A stretch of DNA of 64,000 bases from NCBI GenBank assembly GCA_041521345.1, contig JBGOHB010000018.1; one strand, written 5' to 3'. This document shows positions 8,343-17,039 of the stretch, piece after piece. The stretch's first letter is position 1, and every line of letters begins with the position of its first letter. The translations under genes were made by a program, and so were the position numbers. The DNA comes from Virgibacillus_N oceani_A (lineage in GTDB: Bacteria; Bacillota; Bacilli; Bacillales; Amphibacillaceae). The notes under the pieces are model-generated. The model ran no database searches. It was not told the DNA's origin and saw only the letters and a program-made list of their open reading frames with translations.

Positions 8343-9868
8343 TATTCCCCACCAGCCTTTTCTTTCTGGCTTCCAGCCATTAATAAGCCAAGTTCCTGTT
8401 CGTTTGTCTCTTCCGGTTTTCTCTCTGCAACAATTTTCCCATCGAATATGACTGCAATCCGGTCACTGACATCCAAAATTTCATCCAGCTCAAAGGAAAC
8501 CAGTAATATAGCCTTTCCCCGGTCTCTTTCTTCAATTATTTTATTATGAATAAATTCAATCGCGCCAACATCCAGCCCTCTGGTGGGCTGAGCAGCAATT
8601 AATAAATCAGGGGATCGGTCAATCTCTCTGGCTACAATTGCCTTTTGCTGGTTTCCTCCGGATAATGCTCTTGCTTTTGTGTATACACTTGGCGTACGCA
8701 CATCATATTCCTGAATCAGATTTTCCGCTTTTTTGTAGATTTCCTTATAATTTAACACTTTATTTTTGGAATACGGCTTTTGATAATAGGTTTGAAGTAC
8801 TATATTTTCTCCTATTGGAAAGTCCAAAACCAGTCCGAACTTATGCCTGTCTTGCGGAATATGTCCAATCCCGCTTTCTGTTACTTTTCTTGGCGATAAA
8901 TTTGAGATGTCTTTATCATTCAGTCTGATTTTACCGGAATCTGCTTTCCTTAAACCGGCTATGGCTTCAATCAATTCTGTTTGGCCGTTTCCATCAATAC
9001 CGGCTATACCTACAATCTCCCCAGCTCGGATATCCAAATCAAGCCCTTTTACCATATCCACTTTTCGTGTATCTTTGACAATCAGATTTTCTATATTCAG
9101 TACTGTTTCCTGAGGTGAAGCAGCTTCTTTTTCTATTTTAAAGCTAACCTCTCTTCCGACCATTAAAGATGCCAGTTCTGTTACTGTGGTATCGGCAACA
9201 TTAACTGTACCAATACCTTTACCTTTTCGTATTACTGTACAACGGTCACATGCCTGCATTATTTCCTTTAGTTTATGTGTGATCAAAATAATAGATTTTC
9301 CCTCTGCAATTAATGAATCCATTATTTCCATTAACTCTGTAATTTCCTGTGGCGTGAGTACAGCAGTCGGTTCATCAAAAATAAGAACATCTGCCCCGCG
9401 GTAAAGCGTTTTCAGTATTTCAACTCGCTGCTGCATTCCTACAGAGATATCACTTATTTTCGCCTTGGCATCAACCCGGAGACCGTATCTGTCAGATAGC
9501 TCCTGTACTTCTTTTTCCGCTTTATTTATATTAATTCGGCCTTTTGCCGTTGGCTCGTTGCCCAGGATAATATTTTGCGTTACAGTAAAAGGCTCTACTA
9601 ACATAAAATGCTGGTGAACCATACCTATTCCCAAATTATTGGCAACATTGGGATCCGTTATTTTTACTAGTTCCCCGTTTACGCGAATTTCTCCTTTTTC
9701 AGGTTGATATAAACCAAAAAGGACGTTCATTAACGTTGATTTCCCAGCTCCATTTTCTCCGAGTAAGGCATGTATTTCCCCTTTTTGTAACTGTAATGTT
9801 ATGTTATCATTTGCAACAATCCCTGGAAATTCCTTACGTATATTCAGCATCTCGATAACGTAATCCAT
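8342..9868 (-). CDS. nupO: Nucleoside ABC transporter ATPase (NupO-like)
   Basis: Duplicated ABC ATPase of 508 residues. The first half has Walker A GENGAGKST, signature VGMQQRVEI and Walker B VLIFDEPTAVL. The second half has the degenerate GIDGNGQTE Walker A and signature LSGGNQQKAIVA that mark sugar/nucleoside importers (RbsA-like fusion). AAAGGAGTG lies ten bases before the ATG. It energises the NupP/NupQ channel. Upstream, a palindromic element (9991-10099) separates it from the binding-protein gene and may reduce read-through. Confidence 0.9.
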   Translation of the reverse strand: MDYVIEMLNIRKEFPGIVANDNITLQLQKGEIHALLGENGAGKSTLMNVLFGLYQPEKGEIRVNGELVKITDPNVANNLGIGMVHQHFMLVEPFTVTQNIILGNEPTAKGRININKAEKEVQELSDRYGLRVDAKAKISDISVGMQQRVEILKTLYRGADVLIFDEPTAVLTPQEITELMEIMDSLIAEGKSIILITHKLKEIMQACDRCTVIRKGKGIGTVNVADTTVTELASLMVGREVSFKIEKEAASPQETVLNIENLIVKDTRKVDMVKGLDLDIRAGEIVGIAGIDGNGQTELIEAIAGLRKADSGKIRLNDKDISNLSPRKVTESGIGHIPQDRHKFGLVLDFPIGENIVLQTYYQKPYSKNKVLNYKEIYKKAENLIQEYDVRTPSVYTKARALSGGNQQKAIVAREIDRSPDLLIAAQPTRGLDVGAIEFIHNKIIEERDRGKAILLVSFELDEILDVSDRIAVIFDGKIVAERKPEETNEQELGLLMAGSQKEKAGGE

Positions 9869-9990
9869 GGTATAGTCACTCCTTTACCCACAAGTAGATC
9901 AATAAGTATTTTTCCATGTGAAAATCCTCAATGAAAAGAGCCGGGTAGAAATCTTTTCATTCAATGATTTTTTCTGCTGACTCATTAAAG

Positions 9991-10099
9991 TAATGAGGCT
10001 GTCTCATAAATGGGTTATTCTGCCTTGCAGCAATCATTTATTGGAAAGCCAATTAAATGATTGCTGTTTTCGACCCTTTTTTCTTGGACAGCCTCATTA
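9991..10099. repeat. 109-bp palindromic MITE-like element
   Basis: Outer perfect 13-bp inverted repeats (9991-10003 TAATGAGGCTGTC and 10087-10099) enclose an inner perfect 13-bp stem (10028-10040 with 10054-10066, CAGCAATCATTTA). The ends resemble termini of transposase-bearing elements (GAGGCTGTCTCATAA), but no transposase fits. It lies between the binding-protein gene and the ATPase gene of one operon, where its hairpin may act as an attenuator. Confidence 0.7.
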
Positions 10100-10103
10100 T
10101 TAC

Positions 10104-11216
10104 TTACAAGGAATCAACAAAACCCTCTAATTCTTCACGTGTTTCCGGTACTTCTAGCTCGCCATTAATAATTCTTTCTCTCCAGTCATTGGTCGTATCA
10201 ACAATTTCCTCTGTGATTGCTTCTTCGTTTGTATCAGCAAGAGAAACCCCTTCATCTTCCAGTCCGAATTCAAGAACTTCTCCGCCCGGAAACTCACCGT
10301 TCAGTCCCATATTGCTTACTTCCTGTACTGAAATATCTACTCGTTTTACCATGGAAGTAAATGTCACATTATGATCGCCAATTTGACCTTCTTCATGTTG
10401 GTCGCGGTCCACGCCGATTGCCCAGACGTCACGATCCGGATCATTTTGTTTTAAGTCCTTCGCTTGTGCAAACACACCGTTACCCGCCGCACCGGCTGCA
10501 TGGTAAATAATATCCGCCCCATCATTGTACATACGGGTAGCAATTAACTTTCCATCATCTGCAGAGCTGAAGTCACCAACATACTGAATATCCACATTAA
10601 TGTCCGGATTTACCGAGAGCGCACCAGCAACAAAACCTACTTCAAATTTATTAATTAAATCGGAATCAACGCCGCCGACAAAGCCTAATTCATTCGTTTC
10701 TGTTTTCATTGCAGCAGCTACTCCTGCAAGAAAAGACCCTTCATGTTCAGCAAAAGTGATACTTGCAACATTTGGCACGTCTACCACTTCATCAACAAGG
10801 GCAAAATCCAAATCAGGATTTTGTTCAGCAATATCTGTTATAGCATCAGCAAGTAAAAATCCGATCCCAAAAACCAGATCATAGTCGTTACGCACCAGAC
10901 GGTTCATATTAGGCAGGTAGTCTGATTCATCAGTAGACTGGGCATAATCAAATCCGCCTTCGCCTCTTTCAAGACCATGTTCTTCTCCCCATGCCTGGAT
11001 TCCTTCCCATGCAGATTGGTTAAATGATTTATCATCCACGCCACCTTCATCAGTAACCATTGCTACAGAATAATCTCCGGAAGCTCCTTCTTCACTTGTG
11101 CCATTGTCATCTGAACCGGCACCTTCTTCAGCATCTCCACCGTTGCCACAAGCAGCCAAAAGCATTCCAAGACTGAATAAAATTGCAAACAATAAAATAA
11201 ACTTACGATTTTTCAC
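10104..11216 (-). CDS. nupN: BMP-family nucleoside-binding lipoprotein (NupN-like)
   Basis: Extracytoplasmic solute-binding lipoprotein of the BMP/Med family, 370 residues. The signal peptide ends at the lipobox LLAAC, followed by a Gly/Asp/Glu-rich tether. Family motifs VTDEGGVDDKSFNQSAWEG and YHAAGAAGNGVF are present. I chose the GTG at 11216 because it follows GGGGGT and starts a proper signal peptide; a longer reading from 11300 would bury it. It captures nucleosides for the downstream NupO-P-Q importer and follows the gntR-type gene, likely in the same transcript. Confidence 0.88.
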   Translation of the reverse strand: MKNRKFILLFAILFSLGMLLAACGNGGDAEEGAGSDDNGTSEEGASGDYSVAMVTDEGGVDDKSFNQSAWEGIQAWGEEHGLERGEGGFDYAQSTDESDYLPNMNRLVRNDYDLVFGIGFLLADAITDIAEQNPDLDFALVDEVVDVPNVASITFAEHEGSFLAGVAAAMKTETNELGFVGGVDSDLINKFEVGFVAGALSVNPDINVDIQYVGDFSSADDGKLIATRMYNDGADIIYHAAGAAGNGVFAQAKDLKQNDPDRDVWAIGVDRDQHEEGQIGDHNVTFTSMVKRVDISVQEVSNMGLNGEFPGGEVLEFGLEDEGVSLADTNEEAITEEIVDTTNDWRERIINGELEVPETREELEGFVDSL

Positions 11217-11328
11217 ACTAAAACCCCCATTTAGTAATTTAATTAAAATACAGTTGAAACAACAACCAGTAGTATTTCCCTTTCTCTTCCTACTACTCAC
11301 CCCCCCTAAATGGTATTAACAGTAAATG

Positions 11329-12054
11329 CTACATTCTTTTCCTTACTACTTCAAAACGGAAAATATCAGAACGAAAGTAATTTGCCGAGTAAAGAACAGG
11401 CTCATCTTCATCTGTATAGTGCAATTGCTTTAATAAGAGTAATGATTGACTGTGGTCGCAGTTTAAAATATTAAAAATTCTCTGTTGATAGCTTACAGGT
11501 TCAATCCGAGTCAACGCATAGGAAACATGAATGCTAGCATGTTTTTCCATCATTTTAAATAAAGATTCTTCCCTTTCTATACGCTCTAGCGGCAATAGCC
11601 CTTGAGGGAGTTTATCTATACACAAAACGACTGGTTTATTATCAGCTGTGCGAACCCTTTCAATCTTCAAAACGGATTGTAAGTTTTCATCAGCAAATTG
11701 CTCCTTGTCCTCATCAGATAAAATTGTTACTTCTGCTGTTATATGTTGCGTACCCGCTCTTTTTCCCGAATTCTCTATCATCTCAGTGACACTATTTAGT
11801 TGTTCAATGCCGGAGGAAAATATCGGTTTTGGATTAACGAACGTACCTACACCTTGTTTTCTGAATAAAATATTTTCTTCTTCCAATACCCTTAGTGCTT
11901 CTCTCAATGTAGCACGGGATACTCCCAGCAGCTTAGATAATTCATATTCCGATGGCAGCTTTTCCCGCTCCTTATACATTCCAACTTTTATATCCTGTTT
12001 CAGTTGATCAATAACCTGTAAATACAAATGACGTGAATCGGGCCGGATTGACAT
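11329..12054 (-). CDS. ymfC: GntR/UTRA transcriptional regulator (YmfC-like)
   Basis: DNA-binding regulator of 241 residues. The N-terminal winged-helix GntR domain (LPSEYELSKLLGVSRATLREALRVL) is followed from about residue 95 by a UTRA effector-binding domain. It directly precedes the nucleoside-transport genes and follows spoIIIE, an arrangement common in Bacillaceae, so control of the transporter is likely. A perfect AGGTCTGACCT palindrome lies 38-48 bp upstream of its start, a plausible autoregulatory operator. Effector unknown. Confidence 0.85.
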   Translation of the reverse strand: MSIRPDSRHLYLQVIDQLKQDIKVGMYKEREKLPSEYELSKLLGVSRATLREALRVLEEENILFRKQGVGTFVNPKPIFSSGIEQLNSVTEMIENSGKRAGTQHITAEVTILSDEDKEQFADENLQSVLKIERVRTADNKPVVLCIDKLPQGLLPLERIEREESLFKMMEKHASIHVSYALTRIEPVSYQQRIFNILNCDHSQSLLLLKQLHYTDEDEPVLYSANYFRSDIFRFEVVRKRM

Positions 12055-12091
12055 AGGAGCTCTCCTTATTATGTAAATATAAACTATTTAA

Positions 12092-12102
12092 AGGTCTGAC
12101 CT
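12092..12102. promoter_or_regulatory. Candidate GntR operator
   Basis: Palindrome AGGTCTGACCT (five-base arms around one central base) upstream of the gntR-type gene. UTRA-class GntR regulators often bind dyads of the GGTC-GACC type. Placement suggests autoregulation; binding is not demonstrated. Confidence 0.45.
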
Positions 12103-12215
12103 CTGACGTATAACTTTCCTTCGAAATAAATATACCATTATTAGATAAATAATGATATAGTTCTATAAAAATTTATAAAAAATAAATCTTTGATTGAGGG
12201 TTGTTCATAACCTCG

Positions 12216-12267
12216 CCAATTAAAACAGGTAAGCTTGGCCATTCGCCGGCTTACCTGTTTTAATTGG
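12216..12267 (-). terminator. Terminator of spoIIIE/ftsK
   Basis: Very long perfect stem of 19 bp (12216-12234 with 12249-12267) that abuts the spoIIIE stop codon, with a T-rich outer arm. It isolates spoIIIE from the gntR-nup operon. Confidence 0.88.
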
Positions 12268-14541
12268 CTATGATGTTTTTTCTTCCTGGTTCTGAGTTAC
12301 TAATACAGTTCTTGGCTTACTTCCTTCATAAGGCCCAACAATCCCTCTGTCTTCCATTGCATCTATTAATCTCGCAGCTCTTGTATAACCAACTCTAAAT
12401 CTTCGTTGGAGCATGGATACACTTGCACTTTGCATTTCTACAATGAGCTGGACTGCATCATCGTACAGTTCATCGTCTACTTCTTCTACTACTTCATTGG
12501 TGTCTTCAGGAATCATTTCTTCCTGATATGAGGCCTTTTGCTGATCAATACAATGATCAACAACCCTCTCTACTTCTTCGTCGGATAAAAAGGCACCTTG
12601 GACACGAGTTGGTTTTGATGCACCTACAGGAAGAAACAGCATATCCCCACGTCCCAGCAGTTTTTCAGCACCGCCAGAATCTAAAATAGTTCTCGAATCG
12701 GTTTGGGAAGAGACACTAAATGCTATTCTGGAAGGAATATTTGCTTTAATTACACCGGTGATTACGTCCACAGACGGCCTTTGTGTTGCTATGATCAAAT
12801 GGATCCCGGCTGCTCTCGCCATTTGTGCGAGTCTTGTAATTGCATCCTCCACATCGCTGGAAGCAACCATCATCAAATCAGCCAATTCGTCCACCAGTAC
12901 AATAATATACGGCAGGTTCGGCTGCTGCTCTTCCGATGTTTGATTATATTTCCGAATATACTCATTGTAGCCTTCTATATTCCGGGTACCAGAATCAGAG
13001 AATAATTCATATCTTCTTTCCATTTCTGCCACCACTTTTTTTAAAGCCCTTGAAGCTTTTTTAGGATCGGTAACAACAGGCGCAAGAAGATGCGGTATAC
13101 CATTATAAACATTTAATTCTACTTTTTTCGGGTCAATCATCATCATTTTTACTTCATGTGGTTTTGCACGCATTAAAATCGTTGTAATGATTCCATTTAC
13201 ACAAACACTTTTACCGCTCCCTGTTGCACCGGCTATTAATAAATGCGGCATTTTACTTAATTCAGAAACAACTGCATCCCCGGAAATATCTCTGCCCAAG
13301 GCGAATAATAGTTTGGAAGTTTGATTATTAAAGGTATTATCCACTACTTCCCTTAGTGAAACCATGGCAATTTCCTGGTTAGGGACTTCAATTCCCACAG
13401 CAGATTTCCCCGGAATCGGTGCCTCAATTCGTATATCTTTTGCAGCAAGCGCAAGTGCCAGATCGTCATGAAGACTGACAATTTTACTTACCTTTACTCC
13501 AGCTTCCGGATAAATCTCATATTTTGTTACAGCAGGACCAACGTTTACCTTTGTAACTCTTGCTCTTACACCAAAACTTTGGAATGTACTTTCCAGCTTT
13601 TTTACTGTTCCTTGAATTTGTGATTTTTCTTGGTGTTGGGCATTGTGTGCCGGTTCTACCAGTAAATCCATTGCCGGGAGCATATAATCCCGGTTTTCTG
13701 TTTCAGATACCGTAATATCGCTTATCACGTCATCTTCCAGCTGCTCATCTACTTCTTCATCAGTTTTTAACACTTCCATATTTTCCTTTTCTGGCTGCAG
13801 CTCTTCTGCTGTATATGTTGTATCTGTAAAAGCATGTATTAAAGGCTCCTCTTTTTTATCAATCCCATTTTTATCGACTTCGAGCGGAGGAGCATTTTCC
13901 ATTTTTCGCTCTTTTTTCTCCATTCTATAATTTCTCCATTTTTCATTGATATTATTTACCGCACTGGAAATTTTTGTATAAGATTTTTTTAATAATTCAC
14001 CTATCGAAACTTCAGTCATAAACATAATGCCAATTATCATAGAAAACACTGCTGCTATTTTTGCACCAACAAGGGAAAATAAATAATAGGAAAAAGTGAA
14101 TAAGAGTGCCCCAATCATACCGCCTCCAAGTACTGCCGCAGAGGTCTGTCCACTTAAATAATCGAAAAACTGATCCCATGTGGTTGCAATGATGGAGATA
14201 TTTTCAGTAACTACTAATCTCTCATAAGTTTGAATATGAGTAATCAGTATAAGACCAATAAAAAAGATTAAAAAACCTGTCATTTTTCTGCTTGAAAAAT
14301 CAGGCATCCTTCTTTTCATCATAAAAATAATTCCTGTTATTAGCAATATAACAGAAGCAACAAAATACCAAATACCCAAAAAGAACCGAAAAATGTGCTC
14401 CAGTCCCCCGGGAATAACGCCATCACTAATAGCACTGGCACCACTTCCAAATATCGCCAGGAAAATAAAAAGTAACCCTAGCAATTCAAATTTTAATTGT
14501 TTTTTTAATTTTTTGCTGCGTTTCTTTCTCTTTTTAGCCAT
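12268..14541 (-). CDS. spoIIIE: DNA translocase SpoIIIE/FtsK
   Basis: Membrane-anchored DNA pump of 757 residues that moves the chromosome across the division or sporulation septum. Four hydrophobic segments lie in residues about 25-170, followed by a variable acidic linker, the alpha/beta motor (Walker A GATGSGKSVCVN, Walker B-type IIVLVDELADLMM) and the C-terminal gamma winged-helix domain (MLQRRFRVGYTRAARLIDAME) that reads SRS/KOPS sequences. The start MAKKRKKRSKK is chosen because GGGGTGG precedes it; an upstream ATG at 14559 lacks a site. The gene order ylzJ-spoIIIE-ymfC matches B. subtilis. Confidence 0.93.
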   Translation of the reverse strand: MAKKRKKRSKKLKKQLKFELLGLLFIFLAIFGSGASAISDGVIPGGLEHIFRFFLGIWYFVASVILLITGIIFMMKRRMPDFSSRKMTGFLIFFIGLILITHIQTYERLVVTENISIIATTWDQFFDYLSGQTSAAVLGGGMIGALLFTFSYYLFSLVGAKIAAVFSMIIGIMFMTEVSIGELLKKSYTKISSAVNNINEKWRNYRMEKKERKMENAPPLEVDKNGIDKKEEPLIHAFTDTTYTAEELQPEKENMEVLKTDEEVDEQLEDDVISDITVSETENRDYMLPAMDLLVEPAHNAQHQEKSQIQGTVKKLESTFQSFGVRARVTKVNVGPAVTKYEIYPEAGVKVSKIVSLHDDLALALAAKDIRIEAPIPGKSAVGIEVPNQEIAMVSLREVVDNTFNNQTSKLLFALGRDISGDAVVSELSKMPHLLIAGATGSGKSVCVNGIITTILMRAKPHEVKMMMIDPKKVELNVYNGIPHLLAPVVTDPKKASRALKKVVAEMERRYELFSDSGTRNIEGYNEYIRKYNQTSEEQQPNLPYIIVLVDELADLMMVASSDVEDAITRLAQMARAAGIHLIIATQRPSVDVITGVIKANIPSRIAFSVSSQTDSRTILDSGGAEKLLGRGDMLFLPVGASKPTRVQGAFLSDEEVERVVDHCIDQQKASYQEEMIPEDTNEVVEEVDDELYDDAVQLIVEMQSASVSMLQRRFRVGYTRAARLIDAMEDRGIVGPYEGSKPRTVLVTQNQEEKTS

Positions 14542-14612
14542 TGTTCCACCCCAAATCATACAGGAATGTATCTATTTAAAGACTAAACCCCCACCAGGAA
14601 AATGGCAAGGGT

Positions 14613-14641
14613 TATATATTATATTATACCATAATTATCAA
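14613..14641 (-). promoter_or_regulatory. Candidate sigma-A promoter of spoIIIE
   Basis: Minus-strand TTGATA (14636-14641) and TATATA (14613-14618) with 17-bp spacing, 72 bp upstream of the spoIIIE start. The region is very AT-rich, so other registers are possible. Confidence 0.4.
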
Positions 14642-14684
14642 AAGAAAAGGCTGCTTTCAGATAGTTGATTGCTATTCCTACTAC

Positions 14685-14834
14685 AACCCGAATATATCTC
14701 GTTTCTACCTCCGGGTACAAGTCGTTTCCGCCTGGCTTCTTTGCCGGGGGGCGGCTACTAGGGAAAATAATCCCCTTCATTTTTGCTGACGAGCATTTAG
14801 CGTAGTCCCTATCTTCTAGAGAAATAAATAGGGA
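14685..14834. repeat. Decayed repeat B fragment plus repeat A-core hairpin
   Basis: In the 337-bp gap between spoIIIE and ylzJ. Positions 14702-14748 (minus strand CGGCAAAGAAG... ACCCGGAGGT...GAAACGA) match the core of repeat B at 55133-55549 with an internal deletion. Positions 14788-14810 carry GACGAGCATTTAGCGTAGTCC, a variant of the innermost repeat A hairpin. A TCCCTAT/ATAGGGA stem (14806-14812 with 14828-14834) could terminate ylzJ weakly. Confidence 0.5.
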
Positions 14835-14878
14835 ACTTGCAATTGGAGAAACGAACTGTATTTCTGCGGTAGAAAATT

Positions 14879-15085
14879 CTATGATAAAATGGAGCCCGGT
14901 GTAAATTTCTCATTCAGAAAATCTTGGGGGTCAGTGGACATTAGCTGTAAGAGCTGATAGGATCCATCCTCTACTTGTTCTGCATAAACCGATCTTCCTT
15001 CATAGGAAATAAAGTGTCGGTTACTGTAGGACGATTTTGCTGGAGGAAAAATATCATCCGGTGATAAAGGCGTATATAAAATCAT
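14879..15085 (-). CDS. ylzJ: YlzJ-like small protein
   Basis: A 68-residue protein of unknown function, starting MILYTPLSPDDIFPPAKSS, a recognisable YlzJ N-terminus. Its ATG overlaps the tepA stop codon by four bases (ATGA), so it is translated together with tepA. No membrane segment or catalytic motif is visible. Confidence 0.78.
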   Translation of the reverse strand: MILYTPLSPDDIFPPAKSSYSNRHFISYEGRSVYAEQVEDGSYQLLQLMSTDPQDFLNEKFTPGSILS

Positions 15086-15819
15086 TGAATCACCTGCTCA
15101 TCTATTTTCTTATTTTCATCAATCATCTCATTTACCTTTTCCATTGCTTCTTTCACGCCGCCGATTCCATCGATTAAACCATATTCAACCGCTTTTGTCC
15201 CGACTACGTTGGTTCCTATGTCTCTTGTTAGATTACCTTTTGCAAACATTAAATCTTTAAATTTTTCTTCTTTAATATTGGAATGATTTACTACAAAATC
15301 AATGACTCTTTCCTGCATTTTATCAAGATATTCAAATGTTTGCGGTACCCCTATGACTAAACCTGTTAAACGGACCGGATGAATGGTCATTGTAGCGGTA
15401 GGGACAATATAGGAATGATCAGCCGCTACGGCAATAGGAACACCTATAGAATGTCCTCCGCCTAAGACGATAGAAACAGTAGGCTTTGACATGGAAGCAA
15501 TCATTTCCGATAAAGCGAGTCCCGCCTCCACATCTCCTCCTACTGTGTTTAACAAAATAACCAACCCTTCAATTTTAGGGTTTTGTTCAATAGCAATAAG
15601 CTGCGGCAGCAAATGTTCATATTTTGTTGTTTTATTTTGGGGAGGGAGCTGCACATGTCCTTCTATCTGCCCAATGACCGTTAATACATGGACGTTGGTA
15701 TCAGGTGCCTGGGCTACATTTGATTGTCCGAGCTGCTGAATTTTTTGCACGATGCCAGATTGATTTCCCTGTCCTTCCTCCTGTGGCTGTGTTCCTTTTT
15801 TCTCTTCATCTTTACTCAA
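15082..15819 (-). CDS. tepA: ClpP-like protease TepA
   Basis: ClpP-fold serine protease-like protein of 245 residues, lacking a signal peptide. The glycine-rich oxyanion region NTVGGDVEAGLALSEMI and the nucleophile context GGGHSIGVPIAVAA are visible, with TMTIHPV downstream. In B. subtilis TepA has been linked to protein translocation and to breakdown of small acid-soluble spore proteins. It starts with TTG at 15819, seven bases after AAAGGGGTG. Its neighbours dapA and spoIIIE are the same as in B. subtilis. Confidence 0.87.
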   Translation of the reverse strand: MSKDEEKKGTQPQEEGQGNQSGIVQKIQQLGQSNVAQAPDTNVHVLTVIGQIEGHVQLPPQNKTTKYEHLLPQLIAIEQNPKIEGLVILLNTVGGDVEAGLALSEMIASMSKPTVSIVLGGGHSIGVPIAVAADHSYIVPTATMTIHPVRLTGLVIGVPQTFEYLDKMQERVIDFVVNHSNIKEEKFKDLMFAKGNLTRDIGTNVVGTKAVEYGLIDGIGGVKEAMEKVNEMIDENKKIDEQVIQ

Positions 15820-16000
15820 TTACGAACACCCCTTTATCAATTAACTACTACTTAATATGTACGCAAATGAGAATTACCATGCACTGAAAAAATAAAAAGG
15901 TCAAATGAAGAAAATACCAGCCAGGAATTAGGTTTGGGGAAGTTGGGTTGCGTTAAATAACATTGCCTGTTGATTCGCTGCTGCCAAATTTTTTATCCCA

Positions 16001-16031
16001 TAAAAAATACCGGCTATAACTTTAGCCGATA
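16001..16031 (-). terminator. Terminator overlapping the end of dapA
   Basis: Stem TACCGGCTA/TAGCCGATA (16008-16016 with 16023-16031, one G-U pair) followed on the minus strand by a T6 run. The right arm includes the dapA stop region. Confidence 0.75.
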
Positions 16032-16897
16032 CTTTTATGAATAACATATTCCAATTTTTTTTGTTCTTGTACGGAAAGAGGAGTTAACGGAAGGCGGACA
16101 ATGCCTGAATCGAGTCCTTTTATTTTCAATGCGGTTTTCACAGGTGCAGGAGATGGTGAGGAAAATAGTTCATTCATTACAGGCAGTAATTTGCGGTGCA
16201 ATGAACCGGCTTTATCTATTTCCCCGTTATAAAAGAGCTCAGCCATTTGGTGCATTTCGTTGCCAATAATATGTGATGCAACCGATACAGCACCGTCAGC
16301 ACCAAGTGACATCATTGGTAATGTCAGACTATCCTCTCCGCTGTAAACACTGAAATCATCTTTCGTATTCTCAATGATCACCGCAGCCTGATCTAAATCG
16401 CCTGTAGCTTCTTTGACTGAAACGATATTATCAATCTCACTTAACTGTATAATTGTGTCTGCATTCATTTTAACAGCAGAACGCCCAGGAATATTATATA
16501 GCATTACCGGTAAGGATGTTTTATTAGCAATCTCCTTAAAATGTTCATACATTCCCTCTTGACTAGGTTTATTATAGTATGGTGTTACGAGCATGATAGC
16601 ATCCACGCCGCAGATTTCTGCCTCTTCCGTCAGTCTGATGGATGCATTTGTATTGTTGCTCCCTGTGCCTGCAATCACCGGTACTCTTTTATCCACGACT
16701 TTTACAACATGCTTAAACAAATTCATTTTTTCCTCAAAAGTTAATGTAGGCGATTCTCCGGTTGTTCCGGCAATCACCAGCCCATCTGAAAAATTTTGAA
16801 GTAAATGTTCGATTAAAATAGTCGTTTGTTCATAATCAACCTCTCCATTTTGTTTGAATGGAGTCACCATCGCTGTTAACATGCGACCAAAGTTCAT
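16022..16897 (-). CDS. dapA: 4-hydroxy-tetrahydrodipicolinate synthase
   Basis: Condenses pyruvate with aspartate semialdehyde, the branch point to diaminopimelate, lysine and spore dipicolinate. At 291 residues it has the usual length. Visible motifs are GTTGESPTL, the Tyr in TPYYNKPSQEGMY and the Schiff-base Lys in SVKEATGDLD. It is the last gene of the spoVFA-spoVFB-asd-dapG-dapA series and ends in a terminator, so substrate supply is genetically tied to dipicolinate synthesis. Confidence 0.95.
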   Translation of the reverse strand: MNFGRMLTAMVTPFKQNGEVDYEQTTILIEHLLQNFSDGLVIAGTTGESPTLTFEEKMNLFKHVVKVVDKRVPVIAGTGSNNTNASIRLTEEAEICGVDAIMLVTPYYNKPSQEGMYEHFKEIANKTSLPVMLYNIPGRSAVKMNADTIIQLSEIDNIVSVKEATGDLDQAAVIIENTKDDFSVYSGEDSLTLPMMSLGADGAVSVASHIIGNEMHQMAELFYNGEIDKAGSLHRKLLPVMNELFSSPSPAPVKTALKIKGLDSGIVRLPLTPLSVQEQKKLEYVIHKSIG

Positions 16898-17039
16898 TTT
16901 AACCAGCCTTCTTTCAATTGGAGTGAACTTTCATAGATGTCATTATCTCAACCCGGTAAAAGACCGGGCCGGATTTACAAAGTTGTTGCAGCACACTCGG
17001 GAAACAACACAGAATTCATCTTACTTAATGAAAGAATGG

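Noticed and set aside
9991..10099. Simple intrinsic terminator after the BMP lipoprotein gene
   Set aside because: The hairpins are strong, but the stem lacks a clear T-run in the transcribed direction and the two-tier palindrome with transposon-like ends fits a mobile element better; partial attenuation remains possible.
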